DNA of 44,415 bases from contig NZ_JAAEDM010000037.1 of the NCBI RefSeq assembly GCF_018129065.1, positions 1-44,415 on the forward strand. The letters run 5' to 3'. Origin of the DNA: Neoroseomonas soli (lineage in GTDB: Bacteria > Pseudomonadota > Alphaproteobacteria > Acetobacterales > Acetobacteraceae). The translations under genes and the position numbers were made by a program. The notes beneath the pieces were generated by a model, which was not told the DNA's origin, searched no databases, and saw only the letters and a program-made list of their open reading frames with translations. Below are positions 35,642-44,247 of the stretch, one piece after another (the stretch's first letter is position 1; every line of letters starts with the position of its first letter).

Positions 35642-37225
35642 ATGCTGACCCGCCGTTCCGCCCTGGCCGCCGGTGCCGCCACCGCCGCCGCCGGCCTGTC
35701 CAGCCCGGCCGTCGCCCAGGGCGCCGCGCGCAACGTGCTGCGCTTCGTGCCCCACGCCAACCTCTCGACCATCGATCCGATCGTCACCACGGGCTACGTC
35801 GCCCGCAACCATGGCTACATGGTCTATGACACGCTCTTCGCGACCGATGCCGAGTTCCGCATCCGCCCGCAGATGGTCGAATCCTGGGAAGGCTCGGGCA
35901 CCGACCTGGCCTGGACCTTCAGGCTGCGCGAGGGGCTGAAGTTCCACGACAATGAGCCCGTCCGGGCGCGGGACGTCATCGCGAGCCTGCGCCGCTGGGG
36001 CGCCCGCGATTCCTTCGGCCAGGCCCTGATGGCCGCGGTCGCCGAGATGACGGCGCTGGACGACCGCACCTTCCGCATCCGCCTGAGCCGGCCCTTCCCG
36101 CTGCTGGTGGATGCGATCGGGAAGCTCTCCTCCCTGGTGCCGTTCATCATGCCGGAGCGTTTCGCGACGCTCGACCCGAATCTCCCGGTGCCGGAGGCGA
36201 TCGGCTCCGGCCCCTTCCGCTTCCTGCGCGACCAGTGGGTGCCCGGCAGCCAGGCGGTCTATGAGAAGTTCGCGGGCTACGTCTCCCGCAACGAGCCTTC
36301 CTCCTCCGCCGCCGGCGCCAAGCGCGTGCATGTCGAGCGGGTGGAGTGGCGCATCATCCCCGACGCCTCCACCGCCGCCGCCGCCCTGCAGACCGGGGAA
36401 GTGGACTGGTACGAGCAGCCGGCCTTCGACCTGCTGCCGCTGATCTCGCGCTCCCGCGACATCCGCATCGAGCAGATCGACCCGGTCGGCTCCATCCTGA
36501 TGATGCGCTTCAACCACCTGCACGCGCCCTTCAACAACCCGGGCGTCCGCCGCGCGGTGCAGATGGCGGTGAACCAGACCGACTACCTGGACGCCGTGGT
36601 GGGCAACAACCGCTACTACCGGGAATGCAAGTCGGTGTTCTCCTGCGGCACGCCGCTCGCGTCGGGGGAGGGCACCGACCGCATGGCCGGCAACCTCGAC
36701 CGCGCGAAGCAGATGCTGCGGGAAGCCGGATATGCCAATGAGCCGGTGGTCATCATCTCGCCCACCGACATCCCGGTGAACCACGCCCAGTGCCTGGTGA
36801 CGCAGGACCTGCTGAAGCGGCTGGGCATGAACGTGGAACTGGTGGCGACGGACTGGGGCACGGTGCTCGCCCGCCGCGCCAGCCGCAACGCGCCGGCCCA
36901 GGGCGGCTGGTCGATCTTCCATACCTGGTGGGTGGGGCCGGACCTCGCCAACCCGGCGCTGCACGCGCCGCTGCGCACCAACGGCGCGGCCGCCTGGGTC
37001 GGCTGGCCGACCGATGAGGGGCTCGAGGGGCTGCGCGAGCAGTTCCTCAACGCGCCGAACGAACAGGAGCAGAAGCGCATCGCCGGGCTGATCCAGGCCC
37101 GCGCGATGGAGTTCGTGCCCCATGTGACCGTCGGCCAGATGTGGCAGCCGACCGCCTTCCGCCGGAACGTGCAGGACATCCTGCCGAGCCCGGTGCCGTT
37201 CATGTGGAACGTGCGGAAGGGCTGA
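35642..37225 (+). CDS. Family 5 ABC transporter substrate-binding protein (peptide/opine type)
   Basis: 527 residues. Tat-like signal MLTRRSALAAGAATAAAGLSSPAVAQ, cut after about residue 26. The mature protein has LRFVPHANLSTIDPIVTTG, MVYDTLFATD, WTFRLREGLKFHDNEPVRARDVIASLRRW and the late VRRAVQMAVNQTDYLDAVVG, the standard plan of DppA/OppA-like proteins that bind dipeptides, oligopeptides or other molecules. No permease or ATPase genes are adjacent, so it is an orphan binding protein that would need a partner transporter elsewhere. It ends just before the third palindromic repeat. Confidence 0.94.
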   Translation: MLTRRSALAAGAATAAAGLSSPAVAQGAARNVLRFVPHANLSTIDPIVTTGYVARNHGYMVYDTLFATDAEFRIRPQMVESWEGSGTDLAWTFRLREGLKFHDNEPVRARDVIASLRRWGARDSFGQALMAAVAEMTALDDRTFRIRLSRPFPLLVDAIGKLSSLVPFIMPERFATLDPNLPVPEAIGSGPFRFLRDQWVPGSQAVYEKFAGYVSRNEPSSSAAGAKRVHVERVEWRIIPDASTAAAALQTGEVDWYEQPAFDLLPLISRSRDIRIEQIDPVGSILMMRFNHLHAPFNNPGVRRAVQMAVNQTDYLDAVVGNNRYYRECKSVFSCGTPLASGEGTDRMAGNLDRAKQMLREAGYANEPVVIISPTDIPVNHAQCLVTQDLLKRLGMNVELVATDWGTVLARRASRNAPAQGGWSIFHTWWVGPDLANPALHAPLRTNGAAAWVGWPTDEGLEGLREQFLNAPNEQEQKRIAGLIQARAMEFVPHVTVGQMWQPTAFRRNVQDILPSPVPFMWNVRKG

Positions 37226-37233
37226 AAGAAGAA

Positions 37234-37290
37234 GCGGGGGAGAAGGGAACTTCTCCCCCGCGCCCCCTCAACCTTCTTTGGGATTGGGGG
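37234..37290. repeat. Composite palindromic repeat, half copy 3
   Basis: Left hairpin GCGGGGGAGAAG/CTTCTCCCCCGC (37234-37261, loop GGAA) followed by the arm CCCCCTCAACCTTCTTTG, which is the reverse complement of the right arm of copy 2, and then GGATTGGGGGACGACC. The right half is missing; the convergent Bug gene ends at 37304 within the place where the centre would be. Located again between two convergent genes. Confidence 0.75.
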
Positions 37291-37303
37291 ACGACCGTGA
37301 TGG

Positions 37304-38284
37304 TCAGTCCACCGTGATGTTGGCCTGGCGGATCACCTGGGCCCAGCGCTCGCGCTCCCAGCGGATCAGGCGGGCGAAGCCTTCGCCGTCGAGGTTCGAA
37401 GGCTCGGCACCCTCGTCGCGCAGGCGGCGAATGACGTCCGGGTTCGCCAGCGCCTCCCGCATCGCGGCGAACAGCCGGGCCCGCACCGGCTCCGGCGTGC
37501 CGCGCGGCACCAGCAGCCCGTACCAGGCGGTGGCCTTGTAGCCGGGCACCCCGGCCTCGGCGACCGTGGGAACCTCGGGCAGCACGGCGATGCGCGTCTC
37601 GCCCGTCACCGCGATCGGCCGCACCTGCCCGCCATTGATCAGGCCCACCACGGACGGCAGCGTCGTGATCATGAAGTGCAGATGCCCGGCGACCACGTCC
37701 GTCAGCGCCGGGCCGGCGCCGCGGAAGGGCACGTGCTCCGCCTGCAGCCCGGCCATCTGCAGCATCAGCGCCGCGGCCAGGTGGCTCGCCGAGCCGTTGG
37801 AGGCCGAGCCATAGGTCGTCTGCCCGTTCCCCGCGCGGATCTCGGCCAGCAGTTCCTGCAGGTTCTGTGCGCGGGACTTCGGCCCCACCACGACGACGAG
37901 CGGCGCATCCGCCACCAGCCCGATCGGCTCCAGCGCCCGCTCGGGATCGATGCGCATGTTGCGGAACAGGGAGACGTTCACGCTCATCGGGCCGTGATTG
38001 CCCATCAGCACCGTGTAGCCGTCGGGGCGGGAGGTCGCCGCCGCCTCGGTGGCGATGTTGCCGCCGGCGCCGGGGCGGTTCTCGACCACCACCGGCTGGC
38101 CGAGCACGCCCTGCATCGCCGTGGCGACCGTGCGCGCGATCAGGTCGGTGCCGCCGCCCGGCGCGAAGGCCAGCAGGATGCGGATCGGGCGGTTGGGGAA
38201 GGGCCCGTCCTGCGCCGCGGCGGGCAGGGTGGCCAGTACAGGGGCGGTGGCGAGAGCACCGAGCAGGGTCCGGCGGGTGGTCAT
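37304..38284 (-). CDS. Second Bug-family tripartite tricarboxylate transporter solute-binding protein
   Basis: 326 residues from ATG 38284; codons upstream are not conserved. Signal MTTRRTLLGALATAPVLATLPAAAQ with an RR pair. The mature part has FPNRPIRILLAFAPGGGTDLIAR, GQPVVVENRPGAGGNIATEAAA and YGSASNGSASHLAA, the Bug hallmarks. Like the first Bug gene (26171-27142) it lacks TctA/TctB neighbours. Divergent from the chromate transporter pair, about 150 bases between starts. Confidence 0.94.
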   Translation of the reverse strand: MTTRRTLLGALATAPVLATLPAAAQDGPFPNRPIRILLAFAPGGGTDLIARTVATAMQGVLGQPVVVENRPGAGGNIATEAAATSRPDGYTVLMGNHGPMSVNVSLFRNMRIDPERALEPIGLVADAPLVVVVGPKSRAQNLQELLAEIRAGNGQTTYGSASNGSASHLAAALMLQMAGLQAEHVPFRGAGPALTDVVAGHLHFMITTLPSVVGLINGGQVRPIAVTGETRIAVLPEVPTVAEAGVPGYKATAWYGLLVPRGTPEPVRARLFAAMREALANPDVIRRLRDEGAEPSNLDGEGFARLIRWERERWAQVIRQANITVD

Positions 38285-38432
38285 CGTCTGGCTGGCCTTG
38301 TTCTGGGCCGGGGCGTGACCCGGCGAGGGCGTCCGCCCATCTAGGCCGTTGCGCCGCGCGGGTGAAGCCGGATGGCGCGACTCGCGGCGGGGGGATTGAT
38401 CCCGCCCGCGGGGCGGGGTCCCCTGCTGCGAC

Positions 38433-38993
38433 ATGACCGAGACTGACTTGCCCCGCCCCGTGCCGACGCTGCTCGACCTTTTCCTCACCTACGGGAAGAT
38501 CGGCCTGATCGGCTTCGGCGGCATCAACGCCTGGGCGCGGCGCGTCCTGGTCGAGGAAAAGCGCTGGCTGACCGACCAGGAATATGCCGAGACCCTCGGC
38601 CTCGGACAGGTGCTGCCCGGGCCGAATGCGCTCAACGCCGCCATCATGGTGGGGGACCGATTTCACGGCACTGCGGGCGCGATCGCGGCGCCGGGGGCGA
38701 TGTTCGGCGGGCCGCTGGTCCTGCTGGCGGGGCTGGCCATGCTCTACGACGCCTATGGGGAACTGCCGACCATGCGCGCCGTGCTGGCGGGCGTGGGGGC
38801 GGCGGCGGCGGGGATGGTGCTCGGCACAGCGGCGAAGATGACGCAGAAGCTGAAGCCGCCGCCCATGCTGCTCGCCGTCGGGCTCACGGCGCTGGTCGCG
38901 GCGGGGGTGTTCAGGGTGCCGCTGCCCTACACGGTGCTGGGCCTCGCGCCCTTCGGCATCTGGGCCGCCTGGTGGGCGAACCGCACGCCATGA
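38433..38993 (+). CDS. Chromate transporter, short CHR protein 1
   Basis: 186 residues. The CHR motif FLTYGKIGLIGFGGINA near the N-terminus and GLGQVLPGPNALNAAIMVGDRFHG near 52-75 are clear, with five to six hydrophobic segments after about residue 75. Only one CHR domain is present, so this is the short-chain type that works as a pair. The stop overlaps the start of the second short CHR gene (ATGA), indicating a heterodimeric carrier for chromate or, more likely physiologically, sulfate-like anions. Confidence 0.9.
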   Translation: MTETDLPRPVPTLLDLFLTYGKIGLIGFGGINAWARRVLVEEKRWLTDQEYAETLGLGQVLPGPNALNAAIMVGDRFHGTAGAIAAPGAMFGGPLVLLAGLAMLYDAYGELPTMRAVLAGVGAAAAGMVLGTAAKMTQKLKPPPMLLAVGLTALVAAGVFRVPLPYTVLGLAPFGIWAAWWANRTP

Positions 38994-39514
38994 CGCCCGC
39001 CATCTTCTGGCAACTGGTCCTCGGCTTCGGCGCGATCTCGCTGGTCTCGGTGGGCGGCGGCATCGCCGTGCTGCCGGAGATGCACCGCCTGGTGGTCGAG
39101 GTGCATGGCTGGATGGACAGCGCCGATTTCGCCCGCCGATTCGCCCTGGCGCAGGCGGCGCCGGGGCCGAACGTGCTGGTGGTGGGGCTGTTCGGCTGGC
39201 ATGTCGGCGGCATCCTCGGGATGCTGACGGCCGTGCTGGCGATGACGTTGCCGACCTCTTTCATGGCCTTCGGCTTCTCCCGCCTGCGGGCGCGGCTGGC
39301 CGGCAGGATGTGGCTCAGGATCGTCGAGCGCGGGCTGGTGCCCATCGCGGTCGGGCTGATCGCGGCCTCGGGCATCATCCTGGCGCAGGGGACGGGGACG
39401 GGGTGGCTGCCGCTCGCGGTGACGGCGGCCTCGACCGTCTTCGTCTGGCGGACGGACTATTCGCCGCTCTGGGTGCTTGGCGCGGGTGCCATCGTGGGGC
39501 TGGCCTTCCTCTGA
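38990..39514 (+). CDS. Chromate transporter, short CHR protein 2
   Basis: 174 residues from ATG 38990. QLVLGFGAISLVSVGGGIAVLPEMHRLVV at the start, FALAQAAPGPNVLVVGLFGWHVGG near 50-73 and hydrophobic segments thereafter; the PGPN motif is the conserved CHR element, as in its partner. The two halves are expected to insert in opposite topology. Ends 70 bases before the next gene. Confidence 0.9.
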   Translation: MTPAIFWQLVLGFGAISLVSVGGGIAVLPEMHRLVVEVHGWMDSADFARRFALAQAAPGPNVLVVGLFGWHVGGILGMLTAVLAMTLPTSFMAFGFSRLRARLAGRMWLRIVERGLVPIAVGLIAASGIILAQGTGTGWLPLAVTAASTVFVWRTDYSPLWVLGAGAIVGLAFL

Positions 39515-39583
39515 CGGTGCGGGCGCATTGCCCCCGCCGCCCGCCCGGCCCATAGGTCCCGCGCAACGCGAAGGATCGCCGAG

Positions 39584-39904
39584 ATGGACAAGGATGCGCT
39601 GGCCGCCTGGGCGCTCGCCAATGGCTGGCAGACGATCGGCGGGAATCCGAGCCTGACCAAGCCGTCCTCCCCCAAGGAGGCGATCGTGCGGATGCTGCTG
39701 AAGGCGACCGTCGTCACCATCGAGGTGAAGAAGCCTGCCGGGAAGTGGGAAAAGGTCGCGAGCGAGCCCTACGGCAAGGTCGAAGCCGACCCCGAGGGCG
39801 GTCCGCCCCAGGGCCTCGGCCTGGAGAAGATCCCCAGCCTGTCCATGCTGATGCAGGAAAACCGCGACCGGATGGTCTTCGCGCGGATGACAGGGAAAGG
39901 GTGA
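39584..39904 (+). CDS. Small unknown protein
   Basis: 106 residues, ATG 39584, with AAGGA twelve bases upstream. Soluble, no signal or TM. Starts DKDALAAWALANGWQ and continues GGNPSLTKPSSPKEAIVRMLLKATVVTIEVKKPAGKWEKVASEPYGKVE, a short helix, then two strands; ends in a helix LSMLMQENRDRM. No family recognised. The pattern of helix, extended strand pair and helix could be a small nucleic-acid- or protein-binding module. Codon use fits the genome. Confidence 0.65.
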   Translation: MDKDALAAWALANGWQTIGGNPSLTKPSSPKEAIVRMLLKATVVTIEVKKPAGKWEKVASEPYGKVEADPEGGPPQGLGLEKIPSLSMLMQENRDRMVFARMTGKG

Positions 39905-39920
39905 CGCCCGCCAGTCACCG

Positions 39921-40331
39921 TCACGCCGCGTTCGGCTGCACGACCTCCACGGTGATGAAGACCCTGCCTTCCAGTTCGAGCATCGCATCGTGCAGTGGTT
40001 TCAGGCGGCGATTCGCCTCGATCGATCCCCGCAGCGCGAAGCCGAGCGCGACGCCGGCGAAGGCCGGGATCAGGCCGAAGTAGCCAAGCAGGGCGGCGGC
40101 AAGGGCGCAGATCCCGAAGATGATTCCAACGACACGAAAGTTTCGCCGTTCGGGTGCGACCGCCCAGGCGGCGCGCGCTTCTGCGAGTTGCTGCCGCAGG
40201 CGCGCCGTCTCCTGGGCAAGACTAGGGAGTTGCGCATCACGCACCGGGTTCCAGCCAATTTGGCGCTGAAGCCCGGCTTCGATCTTTTCGATCCGCTTCT
40301 CGGCGTTCTGGAATACGCTCGAATCCAACAT
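39921..40331 (-). CDS. Unknown protein with coiled coil and two membrane segments
   Basis: 136 residues. An N-terminal coiled coil (FQNAEKRIEKIEAGLQRQ and LPSLAQETARLRQQLAEARAAW, about 7-57), then two hydrophobic segments at about 66-83 and 86-101 (VVGIIFGICALAAALLGYFG and PAFAGVALGFALRG) separated by a short turn, and a final strand GRVFITVEVVQPN. No family recognised. Likely a small inner-membrane protein with both ends in the cytoplasm. Convergent with the gene at 39584. Confidence 0.6.
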   Translation of the reverse strand: MLDSSVFQNAEKRIEKIEAGLQRQIGWNPVRDAQLPSLAQETARLRQQLAEARAAWAVAPERRNFRVVGIIFGICALAAALLGYFGLIPAFAGVALGFALRGSIEANRRLKPLHDAMLELEGRVFITVEVVQPNAA

Positions 40332-40453
40332 TCTGTTGTCATGTCCCGGTCCGTTGCCGCCGATGATCGACGGGGTCGTGCCCGACGGTCTACCGGGAAG
40401 TGGCCATCGCTTCGCTTGACCCGGAGGCTGCGGGCGGGGAGTTTCCGCCCGCC

Positions 40454-41869
40454 ATGACCGACACCGCGCTACCTGCCGCCCTCGCGACCCTGCTCGGCCC
40501 CTCGGGCCTGATCACCGACCCGGCCGACATTGCCCCGGCGCTGGCGGATTGGCGCGGCCTCTACCAGGGCACGGCGCTCGCCGTGCTACGCCCGGCCTCG
40601 ACCGAGGAAGTCGCCGCCTGCGTGCGGATCTGCGCCGCCGCCGGCATCGCCATCGTGCCGCAGGGTGGCAACACCTCCATGGTCGGCGGCGCGACGCCGG
40701 AAGGGCAGGGCCGCTCGGTCGTGCTCTCGCTCGCCCGCATGAACCGCATCCGCGACCTCGACCCGGTGGACATGACCATGACGGCCGAGGCGGGCGTCGT
40801 GCTGAAGACCGCCCAGGACGCGGCAGCCGACAGCGGCTGCCTTTTCCCCCTCAGCCTGGGCGCCGAGGGCACGGCGACCATCGGCGGCGTGCTGTCCACC
40901 AATGCCGGCGGCAACACCACCGTCCGCTACGGCAACGCGCGCGAACTGATGCTCGGCCTGGAGGTGGTCCTGCCTGACGGGCAGGTCTGGAACGGCCTGC
41001 GCCGGCTCCGCAAGGACAACACCGGCTACGCGCTGCGCCATCTGTTCGTGGGCGCGGAGGGCACGCTCGGCATCGTCACCGCCGCGACGCTGCGCCTGTT
41101 CGCCCGCCCGCGGGCCAATGAGGTCCTGTTCTGCTCGGTGCGTGACGAGGACGCCGCGCTCGCCGTCTTCCGCCGCTTCCGCGAGGCCGACGAGACCGCC
41201 ATCCGCGCCTTCGAATACATGTCCGGCCTCGGCGTCGATTTCGCCGTGAAGCACATCCCCGGCGTCACCCTGCCGCTGGCCGAGCGGGCGGATCACTACA
41301 TCCTCGTGGACCTCGCCTCGACCCGCGCCGATGCCGACCTGCAGGGCCTGGCCGAGCAGGTCCTCGGCGCCGCCCTGGAGGAAGGGGAGGTGCTCGACGC
41401 CGTCATCGGCGGCAGCGAGGCGAAGCGCACGGCTATCTGGCGCATCCGGGAAGAACACCCGGAGGCCCAGCGCAAGGAAGGCGCCTCGGTGAAGAACGAT
41501 GTCTCGGTGCCGGTCTCCAAGGTGCCGGAACTGATCCGCCGCGCCTCGGCCGCCTGCGCCGCGCTGATCCCCGGTACCCGGCCCGTGCCCTTCGGCCACA
41601 TGGGCGACGGAAACATCCACATGAACCTCGAGCAGCCGGTCGGCATGGCGCCGGAAGACTTCCTCGCCCGCAGTCACGACATCATGGACACGGTGAACGA
41701 GGTGGTCCGCGACCTCGACGGTTCCTTCTCCGCCGAGCACGGGATCGGACGTCTCAAGACCGACATGATGGAGGCCTGGCGCGGCGGGGCGGAACTCGAT
41801 GCGATGAAGCGCATCAAGTCGGCGCTCGACCCCGCCGGGCTGATGAATCCCGGCAAGGTCCTGCCCTGA
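40454..41869 (+). CDS. FAD-binding 2-hydroxyacid dehydrogenase (GlcD/D-LDH/D-2HGDH type)
   Basis: 471 residues from ATG 40454; the alternative ATG at 40400 adds 18 unconserved residues. PCMH-type FAD domain: TEEVAACVRICAAAGIAIVPQGGNTSMVGGATP near 50-82, LGAEGTATIGGVLSTNAGG near 135-155, HLFVGAEGTLGIVTAATLRLF near 196-216. C-terminal cap with GHMGDGNIHMNLEQP and EHGIGRLKTDMME, including the His-rich metal site of D-lactate and D-2-hydroxyglutarate dehydrogenases. Oxidises a D-2-hydroxyacid and passes electrons to quinone or ETF; substrate not decided. Confidence 0.93.
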   Translation: MTDTALPAALATLLGPSGLITDPADIAPALADWRGLYQGTALAVLRPASTEEVAACVRICAAAGIAIVPQGGNTSMVGGATPEGQGRSVVLSLARMNRIRDLDPVDMTMTAEAGVVLKTAQDAAADSGCLFPLSLGAEGTATIGGVLSTNAGGNTTVRYGNARELMLGLEVVLPDGQVWNGLRRLRKDNTGYALRHLFVGAEGTLGIVTAATLRLFARPRANEVLFCSVRDEDAALAVFRRFREADETAIRAFEYMSGLGVDFAVKHIPGVTLPLAERADHYILVDLASTRADADLQGLAEQVLGAALEEGEVLDAVIGGSEAKRTAIWRIREEHPEAQRKEGASVKNDVSVPVSKVPELIRRASAACAALIPGTRPVPFGHMGDGNIHMNLEQPVGMAPEDFLARSHDIMDTVNEVVRDLDGSFSAEHGIGRLKTDMMEAWRGGAELDAMKRIKSALDPAGLMNPGKVLP

Positions 41870-41937
41870 GGCCGCTCGCGCTAAAGTGACCCGCGCATCT
41901 GGGCGCCCGGGCCCGGCGCCGCAAGGCTTTCGGCACG

Positions 41938-41962
41938 GGGGGGAACCCTTTAGGTTGCCCCC
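41938..41962 (+). promoter_or_regulatory. Hairpin in the lptF leader, six bases before the start codon
   Basis: GGGGGGAACC (41938-41947) pairs with GGTTGCCCCC (41953-41962) except for one G/G mismatch, loop CTTTA. The ATG of lptF is at 41969, and no ribosome-binding sequence is seen between hairpin and start. It could limit translation initiation. Confidence 0.4.
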
Positions 41963-41968
41963 GGCTCC

Positions 41969-43120
41969 ATGACCCGCATCGACCGCTATCTCTTTCGTCA
42001 GCTCTCGCTCGCCCTCATTGCCGTGACGGTGGGGCTGGCGGCGCTCGTCTGGCTGACCCAGTCGCTCCGCTTCATCGAGCTGGTGCTCGATCGTGGACTG
42101 TCGCTGCTGGTCTTCGTCGAACTGACCAGCCTGATGCTGCCTTCCTTCTTCGCGGTCATCCTGCCCATCACGACCTTCGTCGTGGTGCTGTTCATTTACG
42201 TCCGGCTCGCCGCGGACCGGGAACTGGTGGTGATGCGTGCGGCCGGGCTGTCCCAATGGAGCCTCTCGCGCCCGGCGGTCGCGCTCGCGGTCCTGGCGAC
42301 GGGTGCCTGCTTCGTGCTCAACCTCTGGCTCGTGCCGGTCTCGCACACCGCCTTCCGGCAATGGCAGTTCGAGATCCGCAACCAGTTGGTCGGCGTGCTG
42401 GTGCAGGAAGGTGTCTTCTCCCAGGTCGGCAACGACCTGACCGTCTATGCGCGCTACCGGGATCCGGACGGCACCCTGCGCGGCATCCTGGTGCACGACC
42501 AACGCGACTCGGGCGCGCCGGTGACGATCCTCGCCGAGGCCGGCCGCATCACCGTCACCCCGTCCGGACCGCGCGTCACCCTGGTGAACGGGGTGCGCCA
42601 GCAGGTGGACCGCGCGCCGGCCAATGCGGCGCCGGGCACGCCGCCGCTGCGCCTCAACACCCTCTCCTTCAGCGAGAACAGTGTCGATCTTGCCCGCGCA
42701 ACACGCGGGGAGGAGGTGCGCAGCCGCGATTCGCGCGAGCGATCGATCGAGGAACTGCTCGACCCCGACCCCACCGAGGGCCTGCGCGACCGCGAGATCC
42801 GCCGCTTCCGGGCGGAGGCGCATCAGCGCCTCGCTGGCCCCTTCACCACGCTCTCCTTCGCGCTGGTCGGGCTCGCCGTGGCGCTCACCGGGGAATTCCG
42901 CCGCCATGGCGGGGGGCTGAGGATCGCGGTCGGCATCTCGCTGGTCGTCGGGCTGCTCGCCTTCGGCCTGACCACGGGCAACCTCGCGCAGCGCAATAAT
43001 GCCTGGGTGCCGCTGATCTGGGTCCAGGCGCTGCTGCCTGCCGTCATCGCCGCCTGGTGGATCGGATTCGGCGGGAGCGGGCTGCGCCGCCCGCGCCAGC
43101 CGGTGCCGGCCACGCCATGA
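41969..43120 (+). CDS. lptF: LPS export ABC transporter permease LptF
   Basis: 383 residues. YjgP/YjgQ family. Starts MTRIDRYLFRQLSLALIAVTVGLAALVWLTQSLRFIELVLDRG, the hallmark first TM and amphipathic loop; then three N-terminal TMs, a periplasmic beta-jellyroll at about 120-260 (GVFSQVGNDLTVYARYRDPDGTLRGILVHD) and three C-terminal TMs (LAGPFTTLSFALVGLAVALTG, LVVGLLAFGLTTGNL, WVQALLPAVIAAWW). Works with LptG and LptB to extract LPS from the inner membrane. Overlaps lptG (ATGA). Confidence 0.95.
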   Translation: MTRIDRYLFRQLSLALIAVTVGLAALVWLTQSLRFIELVLDRGLSLLVFVELTSLMLPSFFAVILPITTFVVVLFIYVRLAADRELVVMRAAGLSQWSLSRPAVALAVLATGACFVLNLWLVPVSHTAFRQWQFEIRNQLVGVLVQEGVFSQVGNDLTVYARYRDPDGTLRGILVHDQRDSGAPVTILAEAGRITVTPSGPRVTLVNGVRQQVDRAPANAAPGTPPLRLNTLSFSENSVDLARATRGEEVRSRDSRERSIEELLDPDPTEGLRDREIRRFRAEAHQRLAGPFTTLSFALVGLAVALTGEFRRHGGGLRIAVGISLVVGLLAFGLTTGNLAQRNNAWVPLIWVQALLPAVIAAWWIGFGGSGLRRPRQPVPATP

Positions 43121-44241
43121 CCATCGCCCGCACCCTGATGATCTACGTCGCGCGGCGCTTCGCCACGATGACGCTCGCGATGCTGGCGGCGCTCGCCGGG
43201 CTGGTTTCGCTCTTCGACCTCATCGAATTGCTGCGCCGGGGGGCGACGCGCCAGGACGTGACCTTCGGCCTGGTCTCCCAGATCGCGGCCCTGCGCCTGC
43301 CCTTCATGGCGATGCAGATCCTGCCCTTCGCCATCCTGCTGGGCGGCATCATCGCCTTCTGGCGCCTCACGCGCTCCTCGGAACTGGTGGTGGCGCGGGC
43401 GGCGGGCATCTCGGCCTGGGGGTTCCTGGCCGGGCCGGTAGGGGTGGCGGTGCTGCTCGGCGCGATCGCGACCACGGGCATCTCGCCGCTTTCCTCCGCC
43501 ATGCTGGCGCGCGCCGAACGGCTCGACGCGCAGTACCTGCGCAACACCAGCGGCATATCGGCGCTGGCCGGCGGCCGGCTCTGGCTGCGCCAGGCCGATG
43601 CTGGGCTCGACGCGCGCGGCGTCGCCATCCTCTCGGGCCGGCCCGTGGCGCTGCGCGACCTCCGGCCGGGGGAGGCCTTTCGCCTCGACGACATCAGCCT
43701 GTGGCGCCTGTCGGCCGACGACCGGCCGCTCGCGCGGGTGGAGGCGCCCTCCGCGGTGCTGGCTCCCGGCCGCTGGGTGATCCCCGAGGCCGTGGTCTTC
43801 GGCGCGGACCGTACGCCGACCGCGGCACAACGGCTGGAACTGCCCACCGACCTGACGCCGGTCCGCATCCAGGATTCCTTCGCCAGCCCCGACACGCTGT
43901 CCTTCTGGCTTCTGCCGGACTTCATCGAGGTACTCGAGCAGGCGGGCTTCTCCGCCGTGCGGCACCGGCTGCACTTCCAGTCCCTGCTGGCGCTGCCTCT
44001 GCTTGCCGCGGCGATGGCGCTGCTCGCGGCGGGCTTCTCCATGCGGTCCTCACGGCGCGGAGGCGTCGCGCAGATGATCGGCGGAGGCGTCGCCGCCGGC
44101 TTCGCGCTGTTCGTGATCGACAAGGTCACGGGCGAATTCGGGGAGGCGGGCACCCTGCCCGTGGTCTTCGCCGCCTGGGCGCCGGCCGCCGCAGGCTTCC
44201 TGCTCGCCACCGCATTGCTGCTGCATCTTGAGGACGGCTGA
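43117..44241 (+). CDS. lptG: LPS export ABC transporter permease LptG
   Basis: 374 residues from ATG 43117. YjgP/YjgQ family, N-terminal TIARTLMIYVARRFATMTLAMLAALAGLVSLFDLIELLRR, MQILPFAILLGGIIAFWRLTRSSELVVARAAGISAWGFL near 65-105 (coupling helix region contacting LptB), periplasmic jellyroll at about 140-270, and C-terminal TMs with FQSLLALPLLAAAMALLAAGF and FALFVIDKVTGEFG. Start overlaps lptF stop. A further gene starts seven bases downstream. Confidence 0.95.
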   Translation: MTIARTLMIYVARRFATMTLAMLAALAGLVSLFDLIELLRRGATRQDVTFGLVSQIAALRLPFMAMQILPFAILLGGIIAFWRLTRSSELVVARAAGISAWGFLAGPVGVAVLLGAIATTGISPLSSAMLARAERLDAQYLRNTSGISALAGGRLWLRQADAGLDARGVAILSGRPVALRDLRPGEAFRLDDISLWRLSADDRPLARVEAPSAVLAPGRWVIPEAVVFGADRTPTAAQRLELPTDLTPVRIQDSFASPDTLSFWLLPDFIEVLEQAGFSAVRHRLHFQSLLALPLLAAAMALLAAGFSMRSSRRGGVAQMIGGGVAAGFALFVIDKVTGEFGEAGTLPVVFAAWAPAAAGFLLATALLLHLEDG

Positions 44242-44247
44242 GCGCGC

